Assembly (NCBI RefSeq): GCF_963678635.1
Contig: NC_087062.1
Location: 57,552,129 to 57,616,128, forward strand
DNA length: 64,000 nt
Source of the DNA: Symsagittifera roscoffensis
Taxonomy: Eukaryota; Xenacoelomorpha; Acoela; Convolutidae
Reading direction: 5' to 3'
In this document: piece after piece, positions 12,041 to 23,706 of the stretch
Layout: each line of letters opens with the position of its first letter
Position numbering within the stretch: position 1 is the stretch's first letter
Notes under the pieces: generated by a model
The model's input: only the letters and a program-made list of their open reading frames with translations
Databases searched by the model: none
Told to the model about the DNA's origin: nothing
Made by a program: the position numbers and the translations under genes

Positions 12041-14222
12041 TTATTCCTTCAATTTGAGTCTCAATTCTTCTGATGTAGGCGCATTAGTTGAAAGTGGTGT
12101 GTAATGCGTTGCCATCATCGTTGGAAGCTCATCGTTTTTTACACAATCGATGAATTTTGAGGCTAATGCTAGGTTCATCCTGCTATTGAACTCATCTGGT
12201 TGACTACGCCTTCTAAGTATTTCAAGATCATCTAAAAACTTTTCTATCGTTTCACCTTTATGTTGCCTGTATTTCTCGAAGCGCAACATTGCTTGGTGTC
12301 CTTGTACCCCTGAGCCAAAACGATTCAACAAGATCTCGAAAATATTCTCAGCTGAGTCCCACTGGTATTGCTTTTTGGCCATCACGCAATTTAGGGCTGT
12401 CCCTTCCAACTTGCTAGTGAGCGCACTGCTTTCTTGTCTTTCTGTTAAGTCTTCCTCCTCAAAATGCAGTTTCATGACTTCTATCCAGGTATTTATACAG
12501 TCGTCAGATCCGTCTTGATAGCATCTTGGTTTCTTAAATACCCTTCTGGACCTCTCGCTGCAATCACTGGTCCTGGATAACCTCGTCAGCAAAGTTTCCA
12601 AGGACTTGTTCAGATGTTCAAACGCTAGATCAATGACGTTGCATCTCGTGAATGCTCCGCCTGAGCGTCAGTGCCCTCCGATTGAAGCTCTAGATTTTTT
12701 CTCCTGTTCGAGTCGCTGGGATGATCCCTTTTTTATTCGCATGACTCCAGTTTGTGGAACCACATTTCCCAGTCGCATTTGCGGCTTGCGTCGGTCTTTC
12801 GTTAAAAGTCGGTCTGTTGCCAGTAGAACCTCTTTTGATATTTGGGCCGCTTGGCCTATTATTCCCTGTGGCATAGCTGAATGAACTGCCCTTACCTCTC
12901 GTCGATCCCTATGTCCTTCTTCTGTTAGCTTGTCATTGAAGTTCGCTCTCGGCTCCCTGTTGAGTTCTCCTGAGTTTGCTTTCTTATTCCTCGATCCACT
13001 GCTGTTTCCTAGGAGCCCATCGAACCTATCCATGATAGCCTTAGTGCGCATCTCCATCATCGCGTCTATTCTTGTGTCAAGAAACCCAAGAGTCTGCTCT
13101 TGCTGACTTCGTAACTTCTCCATATCGTCTCTCAATTGAGTCTCTCTTTGCTCAGCTTCCCTCGTCGTTCGCGACAAATTTTTGGCCTAGTGTTCATCTG
13201 TCCTCTCCTTCAAGCGTTTTTTGCTTCTGCTGACTTCTTGTCTGTTGCTGTTGATCACTTCCTGCGGGCTTTCTCTCTCGACGTGGACTGCCCTCTCCAG
13301 TTTACTCATTCTCAGGGACATCAGTTCGTTCTGTTCTCCTATACTGTCCACTATGCTGGTCAATGCCTTTTCGGTTGATGCCTCTTCGTCCACTATTGGC
13401 GTCAATAGTGGCGGCGTCACCCTATTGGTTCCAGGCAATTTAGCGCTAGTCAAGACTCGAGTCTTACCTCTCTGTTTCGATGTTTCTTCGTAATCCACTT
13501 CTGGTTCCGTTGATGGGTTACTTGGCCCTCTGTTCACGGTCACAAATTCTCTTGACTGCCGCGATCCATCTATGTCTTGTTTATTGTCCTGACCACACCA
13601 AATCGGTCTCAAGAGCAAGTCTTCCTGTTGGTGGGTGCCCCATTTTCATGAGTCGAACTGTTGAGGCTCAGTTGAGATCTGAAGTCATCTTGTTCGTCAT
13701 TGTCCTCCTCCTCTGAACGTTTCCTATAGTGAATGGGAAGAAGTTTCCCTGAGTGTTCTTCACTCGTTCTGAAAACGAGGAAGCTGTTGCCGTTTTCTCG
13801 GTCACCCCGTGCATCATGGTATTGTCAGTGGGTGATCTTCTTGTTGCTACAATTGCAGTCGAGATGACGGACAGTTCTGACATCTCCTCTCGATCTAGAG
13901 TCCCGATGGAAGTGGCAAAGTCATGGTCTTGTTCTACACTTGCCAATATTCTGTTCCCTTTCCTTTCCGTTCCACGTCCCGCCCGACTCTCATCCAGGGC
14001 AGGGTCCGGATGGATCTCTACTTTTAACATTGCCTTTTGCCCTTCGGAGGATTTTTGACTCCTGGTTTCAACCATTACGCCTGAAACTTCCTCCAGTTCG
14101 GTGGTCCGGGTCTGTGCAATCCGTTCCACGAAAGAATCTTTCATTGATTTTGTTTGTTTCTTTGGTATAAATTTCCTAGAGCTATCAATTAGTTTAGGTA
14201 TCCTCGACTTGTCTACACTCAT
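12041..14222 (-). pseudogene. Gag region, copy 1
   Basis: Four successive coding remnants lie on the minus strand. 13,668-14,222 starts MSVDKSRIPKLIDS and is basic then Ser/Thr-rich. 13,187-13,618 is disordered. 12,668-13,177 has a coiled coil (TTREAEQRETQLRDDMEKLR) and Arg-rich sequence. 12,041-12,601 is the retrotransposon gag core, with WIEVMKLHFEEEDL, LTSKLEGTALNCV, FEILLNRFGS and YRQHKGETIEKFLDDL. Gag forms the particle that packages the element RNA. The copy is broken. Confidence 0.8.
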
Positions 14223-15003
14223 TTTCCATTTATTACTTCTTACCGCTTATACACTCAATTCGTTTACTATGGTTTTTATTGTCTGACTACTAAAAATAAT
14301 AACACAACACAATAAATCCTAACTGCTTCACTTAAATAGTGACCACGAATCCTTATCGGTTATCACAGTACAGCGTATACACAATTTATTCACAACAATT
14401 AATTTTGGGTTATAGGATATGAAGCTAGCACAGACTGATGATACCAAATTATCTATAATATAGTGTGCTCGCTACCCAGTCAACAAAAATTATTGAGGAT
14501 TTAAAACCAAAAACGAAGAAAAGTAAAAAAAAAAAACATTTCCAAAAAATGTATGTGTATTGTACTTAGTCAGTCGCAATTCAGTAGTCGAACTGATTTT
14601 TAAAGAAGGAGACTTGTTTGTTCAGTGTCGCACTAAACAGACGACATTTGAACGAACTATTTTTCTCGAGTAGGTGACTTTTGCACCCACCGAGTACTGT
14701 GTTACTTATCTGAATTGCCCGAGCTAGCCCTACTAAAATCCTCAAGGCAACCACTTTTCCAAAAAATAGCTTGGAATCTAATCCACACAAAGTGTTGTCG
14801 AAGTATGTTTTCAGTTAGACTTAGAGGCGCAAATCTCCGGCTTAGACCTGTTTTGTTTCACTAAGGTCTTTTCAAATTTTTATTTAAAGGCAAGTTACCA
14901 GTGCAGTCACTGGTTTCCAGCTTGATTCCTAATATCATAATAATCTTCACTATGTATATCACTTTCGTCTACCCACGCTATAGGATCCCTACAACCACGT
15001 CCG

Positions 15004-15004
<1 letters not shown>

Positions 15005-15068
<64 letters not shown>
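15005..15068. repeat. (TA)n microsatellite, copy 1
   Basis: An almost pure TA run of more than 50 bp, followed by GTATATATATAAAAA. It is about 8 bp longer than the matching run in the second duplication copy near 18,685-18,740. This is the main difference between the copies. Confidence 0.95.
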
Positions 15069-15082
15069 AAAATGATATTTCT

Positions 15083-15410
15083 GGTCCCCTCCGGGTTAAC
15101 GAAAATTAGGACCCTTCCGGGTTGGCAAAATTAGGACTCCTCCGAATTGGAACCCTTTCCGATTGGCAAAATTAGGACCCTTCCCGATTGGCAAACTCGA
15201 GACCTCTCCGAATTGAGACCCTTCCGGAATGGCAAAATTAGGACCCTTCTTGATTGGCAAAATTAGGATCCCTCCGAGTTGGGACGCTTTTCCGGGGCGT
15301 TTAAAAATCACATCCAAGACCCTTCTTGATACGGTTCCAGAGTATATTATGCTGTATGAACTAACTAGGAAGGGAGTATTATGGCCCTAGACCCTTCCGG
15401 ATTGAAGCTA
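15083..15410. repeat. Degenerate short tandem repeat in the leader, copy 1
   Basis: About ten units of 20-27 bp follow the pattern GACCCTTCCGATTGGCAAAA, separated by TTAG. On the element's own strand this reads CCGGAAGGGTCCTAATTTTGCC-like. More isolated copies of the CCTTCCGGATTG core occur at about 15,390, 19,614, 20,325 and 20,890, so the motif runs through the whole leader up to the 5' LTR. Confidence 0.85.
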
Positions 15411-15722
15411 AGCTGCTTATTTGACAATTCTCCTTAACTGTGAAGGTCTTATAACTAATTATGACTCGACTATCGTTTTCTGGATTCCCCAGTCCTTCCT
15501 TTTTGTCGAGAACCACGTAAAATTGCTTTAATTAACCGTTATTATCCTTTGGTAGGGGTATAGGGGTTTTCCGAAAAAAAACTGCAATTTGCTCAAGAAC
15601 GTCTCTTGTCTATGTCGCCCCTTGGTTCGTACCAGTTGTTACCTTGGTTTGCTGCTCCGTTGTTAACATTGCCATAATTATTTTTTTTAGTAGCCAGATC
15701 TCATTGGAGGCTTTAGTAGAAG

Positions 15723-17904
15723 TTATTCCTTCAATTTGAGTCTCAATTCTTCTGATGTAGGCGCATTAGTTGAAAGTGGTGTGTAATGCGTTGCCATCAT
15801 CGTTGGAAGCTCATCGTTTTTTACACAATCGATGAATTTTGAGGCTAATGCTAGGTTCATCCTGCTATTGAACTCATCTGGTTGACTACGCCTTCTAAGT
15901 ATTTCAAGATCATCTAAAAACTTTTCTATCGTTTCACCTTTATGTTGCCTGTATTTCTCGAAGCGCAACATTGCTTGGTGTCCTTGTACCCCTGAGCCAA
16001 AACGATTCAACAAGATCTCGAAAATATTCTCAGCTGAGTCCCACTGGTATTGCTTTTTGGCCATCACGCAATTTAGGGCTGTCCCTTCCAACTTGCTAGT
16101 GAGCGCACTGCTTTCTTGTCTTTCTGTTAAGTCTTCCTCCTCAAAATGCAGTTTCATGACTTCTATCCAGGTATTTATACAGTCGTCAGATCCGTCTTGA
16201 TAGCATCTTGGTTTCTTAAATACCCTTCTGGACCTCTCGCTGCAATCACTGGTCCTGGATAACCTCGTCAGCAAAGTTTCCAAGGACTTGTTCAGATGTT
16301 CAAACGCTAGATCAATGACGTTGCATCTCGTGAATGCTCCGCCTGAGCGTCAGTGCCCTCCGATTGAAGCTCTAGATTTTTTCTCCTGTTCGAGTCGCTG
16401 GGATGATCCCTTTTTTATTCGCATGACTCCAGTTTGTGGAACCACATTTCCCAGTCGCATTTGCGGCTTGCGTCGGTCTTTCGTTAAAAGTCGGTCTGTT
16501 GCCAGTAGAACCTCTTTTGATATTTGGGCCGCTTGGCCTATTATTCCCTGTGGCATAGCTGAATGAACTGCCCTTACCTCTCGTCGATCCCTATGTCCTT
16601 CTTCTGTTAGCTTGTCATTGAAGTTCGCTCTCGGCTCCCTGTTGAGTTCTCCTGAGTTTGCTTTCTTATTCCTCGATCCACTGCTGTTTCCTAGGAGCCC
16701 ATCGAACCTATCCATGATAGCCTTAGTGCGCATCTCCATCATCGCGTCTATTCTTGTGTCAAGAAACCCAAGAGTCTGCTCTTGCTGACTTCGTAACTTC
16801 TCCATATCGTCTCTCAATTGAGTCTCTCTTTGCTCAGCTTCCCTCGTCGTTCGCGACAAATTTTTGGCCTAGTGTTCATCTGTCCTCTCCTTCAAGCGTT
16901 TTTTGCTTCTGCTGACTTCTTGTCTGTTGCTGTTGATCACTTCCTGCGGGCTTTCTCTCTCGACGTGGACTGCCCTCTCCAGTTTACTCATTCTCAGGGA
17001 CATCAGTTCGTTCTGTTCTCCTATACTGTCCACTATGCTGGTCAATGCCTTTTCGGTTGATGCCTCTTCGTCCACTATTGGCGTCAATAGTGGCGGCGTC
17101 ACCCTATTGGTTCCAGGCAATTTAGCGCTAGTCAAGACTCGAGTCTTACCTCTCTGTTTCGATGTTTCTTCGTAATCCACTTCTGGTTCCGTTGATGGGT
17201 TACTTGGCCCTCTGTTCACGGTCACAAATTCTCTTGACTGCCGCGATCCATCTATGTCTTGTTTATTGTCCTGACCACACCAAATCGGTCTCAAGAGCAA
17301 GTCTTCCTGTTGGTGGGTGCCCCATTTTCATGAGTCGAACTGTTGAGGCTCAGTTGAGATCTGAAGTCATCTTGTTCGTCATTGTCCTCCTCCTCTGAAC
17401 GTTTCCTATAGTGAATGGGAAGAAGTTTCCCTGAGTGTTCTTCACTCGTTCTGAAAACGAGGAAGCTGTTGCCGTTTTCTCGGTCACCCCGTGCATCATG
17501 GTATTGTCAGTGGGTGATCTTCTTGTTGCTACAATTGCAGTCGAGATGACGGACAGTTCTGACATCTCCTCTCGATCTAGAGTCCCGATGGAAGTGGCAA
17601 AGTCATGGTCTTGTTCTACACTTGCCAATATTCTGTTCCCTTTCCTTTCCGTTCCACGTCCCGCCCGACTCTCATCCAGGGCAGGGTCCGGATGGATCTC
17701 TACTTTTAACATTGCCTTTTGCCCTTCGGAGGATTTTTGACTCCTGGTTTCAACCATTACGCCTGAAACTTCCTCCAGTTCGGTGGTCCGGGTCTGTGCA
17801 ATCCGTTCCACGAAAGAATCTTTCATTGATTTTGTTTGTTTCTTTGGTATAAATTTCCTAGAGCTATCAATTAGTTTAGGTATCCTCGACTTGTCTACAC
17901 TCAT
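15723..17904 (-). pseudogene. Gag region, copy 2
   Basis: Same four coding remnants as in copy 1, with identical conceptual residues: basic N-terminal part (17,350-17,904), disordered part (16,869-17,300), coiled-coil part (16,350-16,859) and gag core (15,723-16,283). Identity over more than 2 kb of dead coding sequence means the two copies separated very recently or are an assembly artefact. Confidence 0.8.
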
Positions 17905-18684
17905 TTTCCATTTATTACTTCTTACCGCTTATACACTCAATTCGTTTACTATGGTTTTTATTGTCTGACTACTAAAAATAATAACACAACACAATAAATC
18001 CTAACTGCTTCACTTAAATAGTGACCACGAATCCTTATCGGTTATCACAGTACAGCGTATACACAATTTATTCACAACAATTAATTTTGGGTTATAGGAT
18101 ATGAAGCTAGCACAGACTGATGATACCAAATTATCTATAATATAGTGTGCTCGCTACCCAGTCAACAAAAATTATTGAGGATTTAAAACCAAAAACGAAG
18201 AAAAGTAAAAAAAAAAACATTTCCAAAAAATGTATGTGTATTGTACTTAGTCAGTCGCAATTCAGTAGTCGAACTGATTTTTAAAGAAGGAGACTTGTTT
18301 GTTCAGTGTCGCACTAAACAGACGACATTTGAACGAACTATTTTTCTCGAGTAGGTGACTTTTGCACCCACCGAGTACTGTGTTACTTATCTGAATTGCC
18401 CGAGCTAGCCCTACTAAAATCCTCAAGGCAACCACTTTTCCAAAAAATAGCTTGGAATCTAATCCACACAAAGTGTTGTCGAAGTATGTTTTCAGTTAGA
18501 CTTAGAGGCGCAAATCTCCGGCTTAGACCTGTTTTGTTTCACTAAGGTCTTTTCAAATTTTTATTTAAAGGCAAGTTACCAGTGCAGTCACTGGTTTCCA
18601 GCTTGATTCCTAATATCATAATAATCTTCACTATGTATATCACTTTCGTCTACCCACGCTATAGGATCCCTACAACCACGTCCG

Positions 18685-18740
<56 letters not shown>
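18685..18740. repeat. (TA)n microsatellite, copy 2
   Basis: Counterpart of the run at 15,005, shorter by about 8 bp. Confidence 0.93.
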
Positions 18741-18741
<1 letters not shown>

Positions 18742-18755
18742 AAAATGATATTTCT

Positions 18756-19080
18756 GGTCCCCTCCGGGTTAACGAAAATTAGGACCCTTCCGGGTTGGCA
18801 AAATTAGGACTCCTCCGAATTGGAACCCTTTCCGATTGGCAAAATTAGGACCCTTCCCGATTGGCAAACTCGAGACCTCTCCGAATTGAGACCCTTCCGG
18901 AATGGCAAAATTAGGACCCTTCTTGATTGGCAAAATTAGGATCCCTCCGAGTTGGGACGCTTTTCCGGGGCGTTTAAAAATCACATCCAAGACCCTTCTT
19001 GATACGGTTCCAGAGTATATTATGCTGTATGAACTAACTAGGAAGGGAGTATTATGGCCCTAGACCCTTCCGGATTGAAG
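18756..19080. repeat. Degenerate short tandem repeat in the leader, copy 2
   Basis: Same array of GACCCTTCCGATTGGC-like units as at 15,083, carried along by the 3.68-kb duplication. No base differences noticed. Confidence 0.85.
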
Positions 19081-19253
19081 CTAAGCTGCTTATTTGACAA
19101 TTCTCCTTAACTGTGAAGGTCTTATAACTAATTATGACTCGACTATCGTTTTCTGGATTCCCCAGTCCTTCCTTTTTGTCGAGAACCACGTAAAATTGCT
19201 TTAATTAACCGTTATTATCCTTTGGTAGGGGTATAGGGGTTTTCCGAAAAAAA

Positions 19254-21051
19254 ATTACAAAACGTGAAGGGTCTACCTTCACAAATTGGTAATTTGGCTA
19301 AAAAAACTTCAAAAATTTTCTCTGCTTACTTCAATAAGCAAAAGCTTTATGAGTCAGCTCACCTAATTTCTGATCTAATGGTACTAAAATCAACTTGATC
19401 TGTACAGTAGTTCCAAAGTTATTAACCAAAACGTCTTCTCTTCAAAGTCCATAAGTTTCCTAACTTATAGTTTCCGCCTAACTTTTTCCGCAATTCTTGA
19501 ATTATTGACCTAAAATTTATCGATCCGAGCTCAGAAGGCCTATACTCTTCTAGTGCAAAAAAGAACGGTCTAAAACGTTGCGGTTGAAAAAATTTGCCAA
19601 AAACAATGCTATTTGGACCCTTCCGGATTGACGAATCCACTAAATCAAACACGTCAAATTCGATTTCACCGGGGCCCAGAAGGTTAATGGCAAACTGTTT
19701 TTAAAACCTGTCGATTCACTAGTGAATGTTGTCTGAACAACAATTTTTATTGCTTTAAATCTAAAACTTCAAAAACATTTCTTATTTTGTAGCTTTAGTT
19801 TTTCAAAAATCACGAAAGTTTGGTTTTCGGTACTCAATTAGTTCCAACCCCGTCCGATCTAAAAACAACCACTTATTATAATAGCGCAGCTACGATGTAA
19901 CACACTAATTTAGCGCTTTTTGTCTTTTCAAAAAATGTCGATATCTCAAAAAAGTGCGATTTGTGGGGGGAGCAAGAAATCACTTTTTTGACCCTAAAAA
20001 CCCGTGTCTCTACTATATTTTTCATTGAAAAACGATATGAGAGTATAAATACAGGCAGTATAAATAGTAATATTAGTAATATTACAACCCTCCGGGTTTG
20101 TTCAAAATTCGAATTGAGGTGCTTAGCTCGGAAATTCGCAACTCGGTGGAGGGTCACTTTAGTGCAGTGACTGTCGAGATCCCCACAGATTGATATCTTA
20201 ATTTCTGTACCAAAAGGGATACAAAACCTGTTAACGACACCCAACTGTCGATTGTTGTTGTCCTTGAGACCCTTCCTGCTGCATTTTGCACTGCTTGGCG
20301 GATCAGTCTTCCGCTCTGATTCCAAGACCCCTCCGGATTGAGCGCAAATTCAAATTAGCGTTAACGTGCTCAAATACTCAAACAAACATACCTTACAAGC
20401 ACCGGAAACGGCCCCAATTTCGATTGTAACGATCGTGTTTGATATAAATTCCTGCAACAACAATATATCTAACAACAACAAACAGGTGGGTCGGGTCACA
20501 TTTCGTCTGGGAGATGATTTCTAGTGATTTTATATTTTTTCACTGTTTTTGGTTTTTTCGGTTAGTTTTTATATTTTGATTTTTTCTTGGGTACTATACT
20601 AACTTTTGCTTGGCTTTTTGTAAGTCTTAATGTGTTTTTGGTCATATTCCGCTCACGGGACGACGGGACGGCCGATCCCTCCATCCTTCACGAATCGTGA
20701 ATTTTTGGTCTCAACTAGGTTAAAAAACTAAAACCTAACCCTTCCCATCCTTCCACCCCTTTAATTATCTTAACTTCTAATTATCTGAAAACGAATTTAG
20801 ATGTTATTAATTGAATTGGGGACATTCCAGAAAGCTAAAAACTTGTTAAAATAGAGTCTGAGTTCTCTTCCCGAGAACCTTCCGGATTCTGGAATCCGGA
20901 CAAAGAGAGGTCTTATCGTCCTTCCGGAGGGCTGACACAGTCGTCCCAATACCCTTCCTGCTTCTCGGGAAATCTTCGGTAATGATTGTACAGTTACAAT
21001 TGTTACTATTCGGAATGGTCTTCCGTTAACGTCAATCACTGTAATTTCTTC
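19254..21051 (-). other. Leader and/or inner part of the 5' LTR
   Basis: No coding remnant is credible here. The stretch holds scattered copies of the CCTTCCGGATTG motif and should contain the primer binding site and the inner edge of the 5' LTR. Because the other LTR is cut by the window start, that inner edge cannot be placed by comparison, and I found no clear tRNA-complementary site by eye. Confidence 0.5.
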
Positions 21052-21327
21052 TTTCGTTGCTACTTCTTGTTCGTCTTGTTTGTTTCAACAAACATTGTTG
21101 TTCTTTTTCTTTTTTTCAGTTGTCGCGAAAATTCATGGTCGTGACGTGTCTTTATTTGGAAATGATTTTTTAAAATTTATTAAGTCACGCCAAACTGACT
21201 ATTCCTTACTGCTATTCTGCTAATTAATACTGCTATTCTGCTAAACGTGCCAGTTTTCCCAGTTTACGATCACAATTAAAATTCGAAGTCATCATGCATT
21301 TTGGCGCCATTCTGGTCAAATGTCACA
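21052..21327 (-). repeat. 5' LTR (portion matched to the 3' LTR)
   Basis: Aligns with 1-282. It differs at roughly a fifth of positions, plus small indels such as a short duplication of CTGCTATTCTGCTAA. It ends ATGTCACA, the complement of the LTR start TGTGACAT, and next to it is CTAG, which opens a separate foldback element. The LTR extends further left by an unknown length. Confidence 0.85.
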
Positions 21328-21870
21328 CTAGACGGTGAAAAATGAGTAGAATTAAGATAACTGACGCCTGCCAACGTACATTTTGGACAACATTTTCTTC
21401 GGAATTCAGTCAAATTTTTACATATACCCAAAGCAAAATATCAAAGAAAACTATCAACATTTGGTCTCAATGACTTACCAATTAAGTCGGGGTCTGTAAA
21501 TGCCAGCTTCCATCATCTGCACCAAGTTTTTACTTGGCGTAAATAAATAACAAACGGCTGAGTTAAGTAACATTTCCCTCTGATTGTTTCCATTTTCTCG
21601 CTGAGATTGTTTCACGTTGCATGAACAATTTTATCACTCGACCCATTCAGGAAAAATTTCACTAGGTGGAAAAGTTGGCGCTGATGAAGAAATCTGGCAT
21701 TTTTAGACCCGGATATACTTGGTAAGTCATTGAGACCAAATGTTGATAGTTCTATGGTGGGTAGCTCTGATAGTTTGCTCTAGGTATTTTTAAATTTTTT
21801 TACTGAACTTCGAAGGAAATTCTGTCCAAAATGTACAATGAAAACAGGCATTCTACCGTGTAAAATCTAG
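21328..21870. mobile_element. Foldback (long-TIR) MITE next to the LTR
   Basis: The first and last ~190 bp are imperfect inverted repeats. The left arm reads ACGGTG...GTACATTTTGGACA...ACTATCAACATTTGGTCTCA...GACTTACCAA, and its reverse complement recurs in the right arm (TTGGTAAGTC...TGAGACCAAATGTTGATAGT...TGTCCAAAATGTAC...ACCGT). CTAG flanks both sides (21,328 and about 21,867), a possible target duplication. There is no coding capacity. This is typical of a non-autonomous DNA element; the family is not identified. Confidence 0.8.
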
Positions 21871-22016
21871 AAATTGCGCTTTATTTTGTCCACTATTGTA
21901 ACTTTCTACGCGTTAGCTTAGTTCTATCATGCTTAGGAAACACCTCGCTCAAGAATCGTTATTAATGTGAAAAAAAAAACTCATTTTGTAGTTACGAATA
22001 TGGTGGGAGGTACAAA

Positions 22017-23167
22017 GTACAAGTGTGATAGAGGGGTTCCAAGGAATTAACCGGGTCCCTTTTGTACAAGTTTAAAGTCCCAACGCTGTAGTTGGGTACT
22101 GTGAGAGTACTCTCAAAGATTGCGATTCCTGCCTCCAACACTGACGGCTCAAATCCTTGTATTTTTAAAGATATGACGTGTTTTATGATTCCTTTTTAAT
22201 TTTGCAGAAACTAATATTTTGAAAAATTCAAAAGGTTTAAAATTCGCAGCCTTGAAGTTTCGATGCGACTGCTCATTTGCTTTTTGTAAAAAAAAACTAA
22301 ATTTTAAGTTACCATTCTTGGTAATAGGGTGCTGTCAAAGGATGCAGATCTTATTTCCATTAACTGTGGTTTTTTATAATTTAAATACTCGAAGCACCGG
22401 AGCTGGGTGCTGTCAGAGTACTTTCAGAGGTTGCGAATCTTGCCTCCAAGTATGTGACTGTTCAAATCCTTGTAGTTTTCGAGATAGACGTTTGTGATTT
22501 TTTCAAAAGTTTCGGAAAACTTAAATTAATTGTCAGGGTATTTTCAGGAGTTACAAATCTTGCAAATGCGACTGCTCAATTGCTTTTAGTTTTCGAGATG
22601 TGACATTTTTTTAAATTTTTTTTCAAAATGTCTAAAATAATTTACCTAAAAAAAATTTACAACGTTTGAAACTGCTAATTTGATGAAGAGATAACCGTAT
22701 TGTCAGCTTACACCCAGGCGTCGCCAGTCTTGCCTCTAAATATGAATGCTCGAATGCTTTTTAATGATTTTTTCATTTTTTTTTGAGAAACTTTGGTTTA
22801 AAGAAACTCGCTAAATTTGAAATTCCCAACCCTATTGTAGGTTTCTCTCAGGGACTCTCAGTGGTTGCAAATCTGGCCTCCAAATTTCTCCAGAGACCCT
22901 TTACGTTTTCGAGATGACATTTTTATGGTTTTTCAAAATTGGAATTATAAGTTTTTTTTTTAAATAAAGTTTGTAAATTACCAACCCTGTAATTGGGTGC
23001 AGTCAGAGTACACTTAAAGGTTGCAGATCTTGTTTCCAATATATGCAGTTTTTCATGAGCTGTCGAATAAATTCGAAGCACCGGAGGTGCGTTACACTAA
23101 TTAGTGTGATTTGGGACCCCTCTCTCACTCTTGGTTTTTAGCGGGACCCCTCTATCACACTTGTACC
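22017..23167. mobile_element. Foldback element with internal degenerate repeats
   Basis: The ends are inverted copies of GTACAAGTGTGATAGAGGGG (left 22,017; right complement ending 23,166). A second, weaker copy of the terminal motif lies at 23,113-23,134. Inside, about six diverged units repeat a theme of GTGCTGTCAGAGTACT, then GGTTGCNAATCTTGCCTCCAA, CTGCTCAAATCC and TTTTCGAGATATGAC (near 22,090, 22,330, 22,405, 22,535, 22,700, 22,850 and 22,985). No protein is encoded. Probably a non-autonomous transposon. Confidence 0.75.
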
Positions 23168-23548
23168 GTGGGCTGAAGATACTGTGCTACTTGCACAGTA
23201 ACCAACCGGCTATCCTTGTTTCATTCTGGATTCAGCAGATCGAGTCTGATTTTTTTGATGCAATGAAGTTTGACGCATGTCGCCCTGATATGAATATTCG
23301 GAGGACTGATGTATTTTTCGCTGTTCTTGTCAATTATAAAGCTGTCTTCAGTTTGTGAGTCTGTTTATAGGTCATTCAAATTTTCCAGGACTCAGGAATT
23401 TGTCAAGTATTGTGTAATTTTATACGTTTTTATTGGGGTCACCCATTGAGTAGAATGCTCCAAGGGCAGAAAAATACGAAATTTGAATTGTACGGGCGAA
23501 TTAATTGAATTGAACATCCTTATTGAACAGTTCCCAACACCTAGGTAT
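23168..23548. other. Spacer between two foldback elements
   Basis: No gene, repeat or RNA signal seen. A short plus-strand open frame overlaps the element end and has no coding features. Confidence 0.4.
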
Positions 23549-23706
23549 GTATTTAGACAACCGCGTATTCAGACACTGGATTAACCAATCAGAATTGAGA
23601 CCAGGAAGAAGTGAATTCCTGTTTGATTTATTAAACAGGTATTTTGAAAACGTTTTTTTTTTTCAGATGAGATCTGGTTTTTTTTTTTTGTTTTTTTTTT
23701 TGAGAC

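Larger units (their letters stand above)
11899..15580 (-). repeat. Tandem duplication, copy 1 (leader + gag)
   Basis: This segment is repeated directly downstream at an offset of 3,682 bp. The conceptual products in both copies are identical in every frame I compared. The visible differences are a one-base homopolymer length change and the length of a TA microsatellite. The edges share only a short A-rich motif (AAAAAAACTGCAA at the inner junction), suggesting a tandem duplication through microhomology, or an assembly duplicate. Confidence 0.93.
15581..19253 (-). repeat. Tandem duplication, copy 2 (leader + gag)
   Basis: Second copy of the 3.68-kb segment, starting ACTGCAATTTGC exactly as at 11,899 and ending CCGAAAAAAAA before unique leader sequence. 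Relative to the element's reading direction it is the 5' copy and joins the leader directly, so gag is encountered twice. Confidence 0.93.
1..21327 (-). mobile_element. Large broken Ty3/gypsy-type LTR element
   Basis: Related sequence in the same orientation lies at 1-282 and 21,052-21,327. Between these LTRs the minus strand encodes, in order, a retrotransposon gag, a zinc knuckle, an aspartic protease, reverse transcriptase, RNase H, an integrase with HHCC and core domains, and a long extra region. Protease-RT-RNase H-integrase order is the Ty3/gypsy order. The element is a fossil: its coding region is broken at many places (well over ten). The LTRs agree at roughly four positions in five by eye, so the insertion is old. 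It spans about 21 kb, or about 17.6 kb without an internal tandem duplication. The 3' LTR runs off the left window edge, so the left target site cannot be seen. Confidence 0.9.

Noticed and set aside
22219-22497. 92-residue plus-strand open frame with many cysteines
   Set aside because: It runs over two diverged units of a non-coding internal repeat; the cysteines come from the repeated GCTGTCAG and GAATCTTGCC motifs.
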